Origin: Rhabdophis nuchalis
Lineage: Eukaryota; Chordata; Lepidosauria; Squamata; Natricidae
Direction of reading: 5' to 3'
NCBI GenBank assembly: GCA_039707465.1
Contig: CM077644.1
Coordinates: forward strand, 83,894,375 to 83,958,374
Length of the DNA: 64,000 bases
The first letter of the stretch is position 1; every line of letters starts with the position of its first letter. The translations under genes and the position numbers were made by a program. Below are positions 21,043 to 32,991 of this stretch, in pieces. A model generated the notes under the pieces. The model did no database searches, was not told the DNA's origin, and saw only the letters and a list, made by a program, of their open reading frames with translations.

Positions 21043-22206
21043 ACGTTGTCCTTGAGGGTGCCTTGGCGGATACCAACGGACAGGGTGATCTTGGTCCAGG
21101 GATCTCTGGAGCATCCGGAGGCCCGGTGGCTCCAACTGGCCATCTGGAGGTTGAGCGGCTCGCTCTGAGGAGTGGCCGATTCTCGGATAGGGTCATCGGG
21201 ACCATCCAGGCCTCCAGATGGGCGTCCACCACGCGTATCTATGATGCTACCTGGACCATTTTTTGCAGATGGTGTGCTGGACTTCAATTGTCTCCTCAGG
21301 TGGCCACCATACCGCAGGTTCTGGAGTTCCTCCAGGATGGGCTTTAGAGGGGCCTATCTCCTAACACGATCAAGCGACAGGTGGCAGCTATTGGGTCGGT
21401 CCTCACTTGGGGCAGTGGAGCCTCCCTGGCTCAACATCTGACTGTTCGATGTTTCCTCAGGGGGGCTACGAACTTGAGACCTCCCCCTGTACACTGATAC
21501 CCCATGTGGGATCTGGCTAAAGTGTTAAACGCTCTCACCCTGGCTCCTTTGAGCCTTTGGAGGAGGTACCTTGGCAGTACCTTATGTGGAAGGTGGTTTT
21601 CTTGGTTGCCATCACCTCTGCCAGGCGTATTTCTGAACTGAACGCGTTGTCTGTCAGGGAGGACCTATGCAGGTTCCATGAGGACAGGGTCGTCCTCCGG
21701 CTGGACCCTTCCTTTGTACCGAAAGTGGGGTCCTGGTTCCACCGCGCCCAGGAGGTGGTCCTTCCAGCTTTCCAGGGGGACCCGGAGCAGGCTCCTGGTG
21801 GACGGTGGCATTTCCTTGACGTTCGGCGTGCACTACAGGTATACATTGAGCGCACGGCCCCCATCCGCAGATCGGAGTCTCTTTTTGTTTCCTTTTCACC
21901 AGGTTCCCTGGGAAAGAAGGTTTCAGTTGCCTGTATTGGACGTTGGGTGCGTCTCTACATTGAGAATACGTCGCTTGTGCAGAAGTCGTTCCTCGAGGAA
22001 TAACAGCCCATTCGACTCGTAGCGCGGCCACTACTTCTGCCTGGGCCACGCAGGCGTCCTTGGATGAAATCTGCAGGGCTGCGGCCTGGTCCTCTCTGTC
22101 CCCGTTCGTGCGCCACTACAAACTGGACAATTTTGCGGCCGTGGAGGCTGATTTTGGTCGCTGGGTGCTGCAGTCGGCCGTTTCGCAATCATTGATGCAG
22201 GCATGA
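20964..22206 (+). pseudogene. DIRS tyrosine recombinase, multiply broken, catalytic residues kept
   Basis: The frame overlaps the end of the RT/RNase H frame. It carries FSDRVIGTIQASRWASTTRI, meets a TAG at 21345-21347 and a TGA near 21497 (copy 1 has HRYP there, so CGA to TGA fits), and shifts near 21553 into frame 2 (MWKVVFLVAITSARRIS, first arginine at 21623-21628). A further shift near 21990 leads to GITAHSTRSA, where the HxxR motif is intact (22009-22020), and to VRHYKLD with the tyrosine at 22117-22119. It ends at the TGA 22204-22206. It cannot be translated as one protein. Confidence 0.85.
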
Positions 22207-22244
22207 TCTCGTCCCTCCCGTGCGTGGCACAGGGGCTTTGGTAT

Positions 22245-22337
22245 GTCCCATACATGGATGCTATCTCCACCCTTATTGAGAAAGGGCGTTGGTACTTAAC
22301 TAATACGCCTCTTCTAATAAGGGGGGAGATAACATCC
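22245..22337 (+). repeat. Internal complementary region of DIRS copy 2
   Basis: The left half, ending TTATTGAG at 22280, is the exact reverse complement of the left tip (18071-18095). The right half complements the right tip (about 22559-22617). The joined halves record the circle junction of the two ends, the role known for this region in DIRS1. Confidence 0.9.
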
Positions 22338-22459
22338 GGCCCATCCCTATCTCGTTCAACCTGCTTTTCGTTCTGTATTTTCCTGTAGTTGTGTTGGAAT
22401 CTTTTGGTTACTAAAGGAGTTGGTGTTACACCGGTGAGTCAGTGTCTTTTCTTCGTCGT

Positions 22460-22618
22460 AAACTGGGTATGGCAGCTCCTAAGGGGGGTTATATACCTTA
22501 GCTAATTAATTAGTAATCTGATTCAGTCCAATCAGAGCACGGATAGGTTCAACCCATACATGGATGCTATCTCCTCCCTTATTAGAAGAGGCGTATCAGG
22601 TAAGTACCAACGCCCTTT
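22460..22618 (+). repeat. Right inverted terminal repeat of DIRS copy 2
   Basis: Reverse complement of the left repeat over about 130 bp, then about 30 bp more than the left one, up to CGCCCTTT. It includes CAGGTAAGTA at 22597-22606, conserved with copy 1, and a TATATA motif. Confidence 0.9.
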
Positions 22619-22648
22619 TTCTTATTTTTAAAATTTTTTGTAAAAACC

Positions 22649-22679
22649 AATAAAACTTTTTTTTCCATAAAAAAAAAAA
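22649..22679 (+). terminator. Poly(A) signal and poly(A) tract
   Basis: AATAAA at 22649-22654 is followed after 14 bases by 11 A residues, which run into the right copy of the 13-bp flanking duplication. This fits an inserted polyadenylated transcript. Confidence 0.65.
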
Positions 22680-22691
22680 TCCTTTGGCAGG

Positions 22692-23536
22692 GAATAGCTG
22701 TTTATAAAAAAATTGAGCCTTAATTTATGACAATTTGCTTCATCCTGAAACACTTGAAGTTGAGTTTATATTTTAAATCACTCCATTTCCTGGATGTTTA
22801 AACTTAACTTCTTGTTGAATTGACATATGTAACAAAGCTGTGGAGGTCAATTTTATCTTAACAAAGAAATGGACAGTGGGGGAGGGGGAGGAAGAAAAAA
22901 TACTTGTCCTTATTTACCCCATGTTTGTATATGCCCATATGTATATATATTGCTGATAAGAATGTTTAATATTTCACTGACTCTCGCTAGAGAAACTACT
23001 TCCCATAGTCCCATTTACAACAAAATTGAGATGGCCAGACAGATCATTTCCCCCCAGGATATTAAAATGTCCTTTTTGTTATTACAGAGGACGCCACTCC
23101 TGGACTGAACTCATTTCAGATGGATGTCGAAATTGTGCCCTCCAAACATTCTAGGAGTGTTCTAGCTGAAACTTTGCTTATCAGAAAAAAAATATCCCAA
23201 AGAATATATATATGTATATATTTCAAAATGAAGTACATCACTCCAAGTTCTTCAGCAGAACTAATTTTAAATTTCTAGGCATGAGAGATGAATTACTGGG
23301 TGTCCCAGTGAGAGTCACAGTATGACACTAAAATAATATAATGTAGGATCACCCAAACCATAAAACAAGCTGCTTCTTCAGGACAAACTCTTTGAAAACT
23401 GGTGTTCCTCTTCAGCTAAGTATATATCTCGTAAAGTCCTTGCAAAATAGCCTGAGAAAGAGTGGAAACCAGAAGTTTGATATCTGGCCATTGCTATACT
23501 TCTGCTAAGCGGATTTGCAGCTGATGATCACACATA
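22692..23536. other. No recognised feature
   Basis: AT-rich DNA with short frames only; nothing recognised. Confidence 0.35.
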
Positions 23537-23898
23537 CAGGAAGTCCTTGATTTATGGCCATAATTGAGCCCAAAATTTCTGCTGTTAAGTGAAACATTTG
23601 TTAAGTGAGTTTTGAGCCATTTTACAATCTTTCTTGCCACACTTGTTATGTGAATCACTGCAGTTGATAAGTTAATAACCCTGTTATTGGGTGAATCTGG
23701 CTGACTTCACTTGTCGGAAGGTTGCAAAAACTGATCACATGACCTTGGGACACAGCAATGATCATAGATATGAACCTGTTGCCAATCATCTGAATTTTGA
23801 TCACAAAGGTTGTAACTGTGAAAAACGGTCACTTTTTTCACTGTTGCTGTAACTTTGAATGGTCACTAAATGAACTGTTGTAAGTCAAGGACTACCTT
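23537..23898 (+). mobile_element. Mariner-like MITE (TAGTCCTCGACTTAC family)
   Basis: Ends CAGGAAGTCCTTGATTTATG and GTAAGTCAAGGACTACC are inverted repeats, flanked by TA. Interior motifs ATTGAGCCCAAAATTT, GTTAAGTGA and GATCACATGACC recur at 58136-58534. TA flanks and CAG/CTG tips are typical of Tc1/mariner-type elements. No transposase. Confidence 0.65.
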
Positions 23899-24386
23899 TA
23901 TTTGGTATTTAAATGTCAATATATTTAAATATTTTAGCAAAGGCTGTTGAACGTTGCAGTACTGTAATGGCCCTTGGTGGGCTTGTGCAGATAGAGGAGA
24001 GCAAAATCCAAAATGAGTGGATGAGGTTTCTGCTTTTCCTATGGAAGTCTGATCAAAATGTTATTATTCTACTTGTCCAAGTGGGATGAAGAGATGATTT
24101 AAGATAAATACATTTAAATAATATATAACTTCTATAAATAAATAAAAGAAATAAATTTCAGTCTACACTCTGTTCTTTTTACACAGTTTTTCAGCCATCA
24201 ATACTGTTTGGGTATATATTTCTCCAATGTGCATACTCCTTGTATGTATTGATGAGAAATTGCTAGCATCACAAGGGTGGGTTTGGGGATTTTGTTTATT
24301 TTGTTGTTATTGCTGTTTAGCTGCTAAAAATGAAAGAATGGGAAACATGATTTCTGAGCTATACGATTTTTGAACTGTTATTACCA

Positions 24387-24770
24387 ACTAGCTGATAACC
24401 CAGTGTTGCCTGCATATTAATTTATAGGGGGAAAATGTCCGGTACAAACGTAATTTCTAATGTTGGATTTTCCCCCTTACCAGAGAGAGCCTCCTTGTGG
24501 AGTACTGTGAAGCCATTACCATGGCAACTTCACTACACTGTACAGCAGAAGCCATTTTACAGCACTACAGTAGAAGCTGTTTTAAGGCATAGCAGGCTGT
24601 GTCTTAACAAAACAAACACCCCAAGGGGTTTTAGGGGTGTCTTACCTTCCCCACAGTATTTTTTCCAGAGAGTAAGTCATCTCTGTACCAAGTTTGGTTG
24701 AAATTACTTGAGGCGTTCCAGAGTTATGCTGGAACATACACACCCACAGCCCTATATATATATGGGGAAG
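24387..24770 (+). mobile_element. Unclassified repeat, possible RTE-like 3' end
   Basis: It starts CTAGCTGATAACCCAGTGTT, like the left edge of 7447-8075, and ends CCAAGTTTGGTTGAAATTAC and GCGTTCCAGAGTTATGCTGG, motifs that I associate with repeats in vertebrate genomes. A frame at 24435-24701 is open but shows no domain. Confidence 0.35.
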
Positions 24771-25146
24771 CATCACATCTTCCCTCTTCAGTTTGGTAAG
24801 ATTATTTGTCCTCCATTTCTGAATGAAAATGAAAGGCTTCTCAAGGGTGAAAGAGCATCCAGCACTTTTTGTAATATTACAAAGGAATTTAGTAAGTGAG
24901 ACATTGTTATATACATAGGCAGGACCCAGAATTTTTCGTGGCCTTTTTTCCTATTTTGTTTTGTTTTTAAATATGCTTATGCTAAGCAGATTTAGAGGTT
25001 TGAGAACTTGAGCTAAAATAAAATAAAATAAAATAATCAGAAAAAATCACATGATTTTATTTATGTATTCGTTTTGCAAAGTACACATTTTGTATATAAT
25101 TAAAATATACAAAGATTGTATAATCTTGCTGATTACCCCATAGGTC

Positions 25147-25343
25147 CAGTGGTGGGTTTCTGCAGGTTCGCACCTACTCGCGAGAGCCGGTTGGTGAAAT
25201 TTAGAGAACCGGTGAGAGGGGGTTCCACTGGTGTACCTGGAAGTAAATCTGACCCGCCGCTGCCAGTGACCCAACAGGAAGGAAAGGAAAGGAAAGGAAA
25301 GGAAGGAAGGAAGGAAGGAAGGAAGGAAGGAAGGAAGGAAGGA

Positions 25344-25427
<84 letters not shown>

Positions 25428-25603
25428 ATTTATCATCACAATTGAGTCCAAAATTTTGGTTGCTAAGCAAGAGCATTGTTAAATGAGTTTCACCACATTT
25501 TAAAAGGTGGCCACTCCCACCCTGTCACATGACTGCCAAGCCACGCCCACAAAATAGGCCACACCTACAGGGTAGGTTCTAAAAAATTTGAAACCCACCA
25601 CTG
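25147..25603 (-). mobile_element. Non-autonomous hAT-like element, family A, with internal (GGAA/AAAG)n
   Basis: Starts CAGTGGTGGGTTTC, ends AAACCCACCACTG, and is flanked by the perfect 8-bp duplication CATAGGTC (25139-25146 and 25604-25611). The interior block CAAAATTTTGGTTGCTAAGC and the adjoining microsatellite match the element at 10013-11009 in reverse orientation. Confidence 0.85.
25276..25428. repeat. (GGAAA)n, (GGAA)n, (AAAG)n microsatellite
   Basis: Graded purine tract inside the hAT element: GGAAA units, then GGAA, then AAAG. It abuts the same internal element sequence as the pyrimidine tract at 10229. Confidence 0.95.
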
Positions 25604-25706
25604 CATAGGTCATATCAAAATACAGAGTAAAACATAAAACATGACACAATTGAACCATATGTAAAAGTGGACTATAAGAAAGAGTTTAAATTGAAAGGAT
25701 AAAGTA

Positions 25707-25736
25707 GTGTGTGCGTGTGTGCACGCGCGCGTGCAT
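25707..25736. repeat. Alternating purine-pyrimidine tract
   Basis: Thirty bases of strict alternation (GTGTGTGCG through CGCGCGTGCAT), a sequence type able to adopt Z-DNA. Confidence 0.7.
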
Positions 25737-26152
25737 TGTACATTCATTATCTTAAGAATTTTATTGATGCAATTTTACTTTAAATATATTTTTAAAAAAT
25801 AATGGTAAATGGATTTTATCTACTCTTATGTAGAAAATGATAACACATTAGAGAAAATTATTTAAAAGGTACAAAAAATGGAAGAAATTTACATTTTGAT
25901 AAAGAAAAGCAGGGAAATATACTCCTTCATATATAAAAATGACCAATTTTGAATGTGTTTTGCCATTGGGTTCTTCTTCCATTCTTTACAAACCTGAGTG
26001 TATTCATAAAATATGTACATATCATGCTATTCTTTTTCAAGGTAAGCAACTTGCTTTTCAGAACATAGAAAGGGATAGAAAATAGTAATCCAAAGGGATT
26101 AAAAGCATGAAATAAGAAAAAGAAAGTGAAACGTAACTAAAGTCAATGTTAC

Positions 26153-26441
26153 TAGTGGTGGAATTTTTTTTTTTACTACTGGTTCTGTGGGTGTGGCTTG
26201 GTGGGGGTGGCTTGGTGGATGTGGGCAGGGGAAGGATACTGTAAAATCTCCATTCCCTCTGCACCCCAGGGAAAAGTTACTGCAAAATCCTCATTCCCTC
26301 CTGATCAGCTGGGACTCAGGAGGCAGAGAATAGATGGGGACGGGGCCAGTCAGAGGTGGCATTTATTGGTTCTCTGAACTACTCAAAATTTCCGCTACTA
26401 GTTCTCCAGAACTGGTTGGAACCTGCTGAATACCACCTCTG
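26153..26441 (+). mobile_element. Non-autonomous hAT-like element, family A
   Basis: Begins TAGTGGTGGAATT and ends GAATACCACCTCTG; flanks AATGTTAC and ACTTTTAC match at 6 of 8. The interior has GGTGTGGCTTGGTGG, CTCCATTCCCTC and CTACTCAAAATTTCC motifs, the last also found reversed at 8562-8839. Confidence 0.6.
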
Positions 26442-26638
26442 ACTTTTACTCTCCCAAAAGTTTGTCTTTGCAAACTGTCCTTGCTTCCATGGACATCCTC
26501 AAGGTAGGGAGAGGACTTAAATAATGAAAAAAATGTCATGACATTGCAATGCAAACACTCACACTTTTGTGTATGCATCACAATAATACAGTACATATGA
26601 GTATAAAAGGGTGGCACTTGCAATGTGATTGCACAATC

Positions 26639-26699
26639 CGTATGTATGTATGTATGTATGTATGTATGTATGTATGTATGTATGTATGTATGTATGTAT
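26639..26699. repeat. (TATG)n microsatellite
   Basis: About 15 uninterrupted copies. Confidence 0.95.
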
Positions 26700-27139
26700 T
26701 CATTCCATCTCTATAGCTATCCAATTCAACCAAGTGACTCTGAGTAACAATTCTAAAATTACAAAACAATTATAATTCCTTCCTTCCACCTTGTTCATAT
26801 ACTGCTTCATATACTGCCATTTGTTCTTTTAAACTTCTCATCTTTTGTCATTTTCAAGATTTTATCATCTTTCTTGCATTGCTTTTACACTCAGCACATT
26901 AAGTCTTCATTCATAAATGCAACTTAATTCTCATTGATTCTATGTACATATTTTAGGCTGATCATTCATTTCTTTATTAAGTCCATATTCATTCAAACCC
27001 ATTTGTTCTTGAATCTCTCACTTATTTTATTATACACTTTTATGCATTATCTGCAGAAAAGTACATAGATAATTACATTCCAAATACTTCTAACAGCAAC
27101 ACAGGCATCCTTTATAGAACCACCCTAAAAACATTAAGC

Positions 27140-27440
27140 TATGAAGGAGAAATAACTCATCCTTGTCTTAGTCTTGCTCAATAATGAGTTTTTCATAAAT
27201 GATTTCATTTATTCACTTGTAAGGTTAATTTTCATCATCTACCACTCTTATTGTATTCAACAACCAAATGTCAACTAATGATTTATGCAAAGCATTTAAT
27301 AATTCAAGGCTATTCACTTTATCATATGCATTCTCTAAATCAATAAACATGCAATAAATATTCCTTTCCATGTTCATACAATTCTCGGTTACTTCCTGAA
27401 TCACAAAAATCCTGTCTCAATTTTTCCTGCCTAATACAAA
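27140..27440 (-). pseudogene. LINE reverse transcriptase remnant
   Basis: On the minus strand a stretch reads FIDLENAYDKVNSLELLNAL and then IWLLNTIRVVDDEN, the RT palm pattern F-x-D-L-E-x-A-Y-D-K-V followed by the LL-x-x-I-R helix found in several LINE clades. Stops follow on both sides. The clade is not clear from this piece. Confidence 0.4.
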
Positions 27441-27689
27441 TACTGTGTTTTCTAATACATATTTTTTTTTGTTTATTAGATTTATATCCTACTGCAAATA
27501 TAAGAAGAGTCTGGGTGGCTCACAATAATGAAGAAAACACAACAATACTGTAAAGAACCCCAGAGATGACCTTGAAAAAACAATGTGATTGGGGCAGGAA
27601 CAAAACTGAATTTTTTGCTGTTTTTTGAGCTTGGGTGTTTGCTTACAGATGCTTCATTACCCAACTAGGTAACATTATCAGTGCAAATT

Positions 27690-28230
27690 ATTGTGAGGTT
27701 TTCTGCCTGTTTATATAGAGTAGCCTACCCTGCTAGTTTTGATAGTGGTGTTGGTTTTCCTCTTGATTATTCCTTGATCAGAGTATTATTTTCTGCCTGA
27801 TTGTTTAGTTTGGTGCTGATTCCACTTCTCTGCTTGTTGGCTGTTGAAGGGGATGTGTTCTAGTATTTTGGATTCCTTCCTAGGTTCCTTTCTCTTTTGA
27901 ATGATATGCAAATTTGGTTTATTTCTGTTTACTGATGGCTGAATGCCAAGTTTCCAGGAATTCCCTAGCACTTTTTGGATTTGGCTTGATCTCAAATGCA
28001 AATACTTTCATTGTTGAAACTGGGGTTGAGTCTATCCCTGTGTTGTAAAGATTAAGGAATTTTTGTCAAACTCCTTGGCTGCTAGTTCCTATTCATGGAT
28101 GAAATCTGCTAATTTACTGCTTGCCTGTCCAACGTAGTGACTGTTACAATCCTTGCATTGTATGTGGTAGATAACTCCTGGGGTTTTTTTTCTCCCTCTT
28201 GCTGGGCTACTGTACCTTTTGGTTTGTTTA
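27690..28230 (-). pseudogene. Penelope-like element remnant (GIY-YIG region)
   Basis: On the minus strand near 28080-28185 the translation GVIYHIQCKDCNSHYVGQAS resembles the GIY-YIG endonuclease of Penelope-like elements (GVxYxIxCxxCxxxYxGxT). Next come a KEFDKNSLIF block and then LGNSWKLGIQPSVNRNK, in line with the C-terminal EA-x-x-NR motif. A stop interrupts the domain, so it is dead. Downstream on this strand lies ACTAGGTAACATTATCAGTG, a motif repeated at 52402-52498 and 60395-60530, probably Penelope terminal sequence. Confidence 0.55.
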
Positions 28231-28234
28231 AGAT

Positions 28235-30229
<1,995 letters not shown>

Positions 30230-30257
30230 GAATATATACAGTATTTTATGTATATAT

Positions 30258-30685
30258 TGTCACAGACGGGGTGATATTCAGGTGATTAGTTGGAGCTTCT
30301 TCCTCTTTCTCTAACTTCACTCTCTATTGGACTTTCTGCTGGGCACTTCTTCCACCGCCTCTGCTCCTTCGTTGTTTCTTCTGCTCTCCCTCAGGTTTCC
30401 CCCACAGAAGGCTCTGATCCGTTCTGGTCTTAATGAGGGTCCAACACTGAGGTAGGCTAAAACAGAACTGATTTATTCAGCAGAACAGGCAAGAATGAAC
30501 TATATACAAAGTACATGCAGTAGACAGGGCCCTCCGTGCCTGACAGCTATTCGTATTTCAGCTGTCAGGCAGGAGACCAATCAGGGAGCCCCAGCAACTC
30601 AATTCAGCCAGTCGCGTCTCAGCCAATCAGACGCGACTGCTGTTGCTGTCTGTCTGTAGCTGGGCAGAAGTCAAGGATCGCAACA
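30258..30685 (-). mobile_element. Candidate solo LTR (minus orientation)
   Basis: The segment is bounded by TGTCACAG and GCAACA, so it reads TG...CA on either strand. Read on the minus strand it has two inverted CCAAT boxes, a TATA-like motif (30498-30508) and AATAAA (30477-30472). Two perfect 10-bp palindromes occur: 30539-30548 with 30560-30569, and 30610-30619 with 30629-30638 around a CCAAT. No flanking duplication or primer-binding site is visible, so the call is tentative. Confidence 0.4.
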
Positions 30686-30699
30686 CTCTCTTCTATAAT

Positions 30700-30960
30700 A
30701 TCCCTTCTTCCCCTTCAGGCTTGGCTCACAGAAGCCTCTCCTATACTATTCCCTTTTCCCCTCACGTTTGGTCCACAGATAGCCCACTATTCCTTTTTAC
30801 TCCTCAGGCTTGGCCTACAGAAGCCTCTGCTATGCTATTCACTTTTTCTCTTCCAGGCCTGGTCCACCATCCTCTCACCTCCTCTCTCCTTCCTCTTCCA
30901 GGCCAGTTCCTCCTCCCATTCCCTCTGTCTCCTCCTCTTCCTCCCAAACTCTTCATTTAT
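30700..30960. repeat. Degenerate pyrimidine-rich tandem repeat, unit about 50-65 bp
   Basis: Units contain CAGGCTTGG, CACAGAAGCCTCT and CTATNCTATTC; four to five diverged copies merge into CCTCTTCC-rich DNA. A frame crossing it shows only this repetition. Confidence 0.5.
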
Positions 30961-32599
30961 TCCCTCCCCTCTGCTACACACACACACACATTATTTAACA
31001 AATATTGTTACCTAGTAGTCAAAGTACAATACTTTCCCATGTACAGTATAAATATGACTCAACCATTTCAGCTATAATATGATGTGAAAAATTGAATATC
31101 TGCATTATCTGAAAAGCCAGCACCCTGAAATCAGTGTAAACTCTCAAATACATAGACATTTCCAGACTGTTTATCTGTCTTAATATCACTTGTACTGCCA
31201 TAAAACTTCATATCTTTTCCTAAAATTGCAGCTGGATGTCTTTAAAGTAATTAATAGCCCTTTGTTTACAGGGCCATTGTTCTTTTCATTCAAATGCATT
31301 CAACTACAAGATTTCTTCTCATACAGGATTTGCTCAGAATTACCCACTATTTTATCCTAAATTTGGGTTCTATGTTTGGTTTACCAGATAAACAATGAAT
31401 AGTTATCCCGGTTAAGTGGACAAGTGAGCAAGTAGTGTAACTGGAAATATTAAATGCTTTCTTTACTGGAAAACCTCACTGCAACAATTGCTTTCCCACA
31501 GATTATTTGCTTTAATGGACTGGAATCATGTGTAAAAATATTTAAACCAAAATGTTATTTTTTCAAAAGGGCCACATTAGAGCCCAACTGAGCCACCATG
31601 AGGTTCTGACAACTTTGGGACAAGTTGTTGTTGCTGCTGCTGCATCACGGCATCTGATTTTGCATAATGCCAGCTAAGCATCATAATTTTTAGAAGTTCA
31701 GCTCAACTCCAAAACTGTAACTGTAATTCAAAGGAACTTTACATTTCCTTTATGTTCCGTCTCCAGAGAACATAATAAATTTAGAAAAAATGATGGGCAG
31801 ACGTTAACTCTCTCTACTTTAATGGTATCAAAATGTAGATTTTGAGTTGCTAAGTGGTTCCATAAAAAGACACACAGTGGGAAGTGGATTCCTGGTACTT
31901 TTCTTCTTGTTCCTGTCCTTGAATATTATAGCCACTTTCTCTTCCATCAGAAATTATTGTTACATGACAGGAGGAAAAAAACTAAAGTAGAACAACTTCC
32001 TATTCACAGGCAAGTCATACTGAATCAGACTCTTTCATCTGCTTCTTCCTTCCCTTTGCTCTTTCCTCAGGGAGTCCATCACCTAACACCTCTACATGGC
32101 AGGGTCTTCACTAAGTAATGTCACACAGCTGGGGACAGAAAAGGAGCAAAAGATTGAAAGTAAAAAAAAACAACTATACCTTTAAACAACTATACCTCTA
32201 AAACAGAAGCACCATGTTTCTTCCCCTATCACCACCTCCATCCCCATCATATTTGACATTTCCATTTTTAATTTGGGCCGAAAATGTTCTTGTAATTTAT
32301 CTCAGCTCTTGATTTGAACGGTGAAAATGTGAACTACATACCATTAGCTAGCCTGGAGGATGTGAAGACATTGGATGTCTCTGAAGGAAGTGCTTCAAGC
32401 AAATGTGAGATCTCTTTATGAAGTAAAGTTTTTTTGTGAAAGGCAGAAGATCTTTCCAACACCCATTTTGCATGTAGTCCCTCTATGTAGTTTAAGTACC
32501 TGGAGAAAAAGCAATTGGCCTGCATGGAAGTGGTGAATGAGATAATAGAAGTGACAGACTAATAGATTTTGCTGAAGGACAGGAAGTATCTGTGCCATA
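30961..32599. other. No recognised feature
   Basis: AT-rich DNA with a short (CA)n at 30975. No gene or repeat recognised. Confidence 0.35.
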
Positions 32600-32958
32600 A
32601 AATCAATGAAAAATGGCAGGAAATGGTTGTGCTATAGTTGAAATGCTGAAAGCTGGTACTCACAGTTTACACAAGATACTAGCAAAACTATGTTCGAGAT
32701 GCCTCAGAGAAGAAAAAATACCCAATGCATGGAAAAATGCTAAAGTGATTCTTATACACAGGAAAGGGGCTCAAGATTATTTAAAGAACTGTCACCCAAT
32801 GAGGCTTCTTTACAAGGTTTTAGCAAAAAGAATATAAAGAACATTAAATGATGCACAGCTAAAATAACAAGAAGGTTTAGAAGTGGCTACAGCACAATGG
32901 TTCACATCCAGGTTGTTCAGCAATTCATTGAGAGGCACAACACTCTCTCCATGGGAAT
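32600..32958 (+). pseudogene. RTE-like LINE reverse transcriptase, N-terminal part
   Basis: The frame from 32613 reads AEMLKAG-like (VEMLKAGTHSLHKILAKL), then CLREEKIPNAWKNAKVILIH and a YRPISLL-like block (CHPMRLLYKVLAKRI). A stop follows at about 32836, and the next block QVVQQFIERHNTLSMGI continues the RTE pattern. The element is cut at about 32958 by a tRNA-SINE and the L1. Its C-terminal part is probably at 37430-38025. Confidence 0.6.
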
Positions 32959-32975
32959 AAGTATATACTTGTGTC

Positions 32976-32991
32976 ACAACTTATTCCCCTG
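32976..32991. repeat. 16-bp target duplication, left copy
   Basis: ACAACTTATTCCCCTG here and again at 37163-37178 brackets the L1 insertion. The repeated bases belong to the tRNA-SINE head that was the target. Confidence 0.85.

Larger units (their letters stand above)
18069..22618 (+). mobile_element. DIRS-like retrotransposon, copy 2 (both terminal repeats present, internally deleted)
   Basis: A 4.55-kb element with left and right inverted repeats, internal complementary region and the same gene order as copy 1, but clearly diverged in sequence from it, so probably another subfamily. It lacks the first 210 or so residues of gag and carries several stops and frame changes. Confidence 0.9.
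17715..22691 (+). mobile_element. Interval with LINE-type insertion signature (13-bp duplication, poly(A)) containing DIRS copy 2
   Basis: ATCCTTTGGCAGG occurs exactly at 17715-17727 and 22679-22691. Just inside the right copy lie AATAAA (22649-22654) and, 14 bases on, an A11 tract (22669-22679). That is the signature of a polyadenylated RNA inserted by LINE machinery. Inside are 340 bp of unknown sequence (17728-18068), the DIRS element, and 60 bp of AT-rich sequence with the poly(A) signal. Either the whole 4.95 kb was retrotransposed as a read-through transcript, or a 400-bp retrocopy was later hit by the DIRS element; the sequence alone does not decide. Confidence 0.6.

Noticed and set aside
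1..22618. Retrovirus or Gypsy element instead of DIRS
   Set aside because: No integrase, protease or direct LTRs; a tyrosine recombinase, inverted repeats and internal complementary region are present.
30536..31077. Two overlapping frames of 140-160 codons
   Set aside because: They follow the pyrimidine-rich tandem repeat and show only its periodicity.
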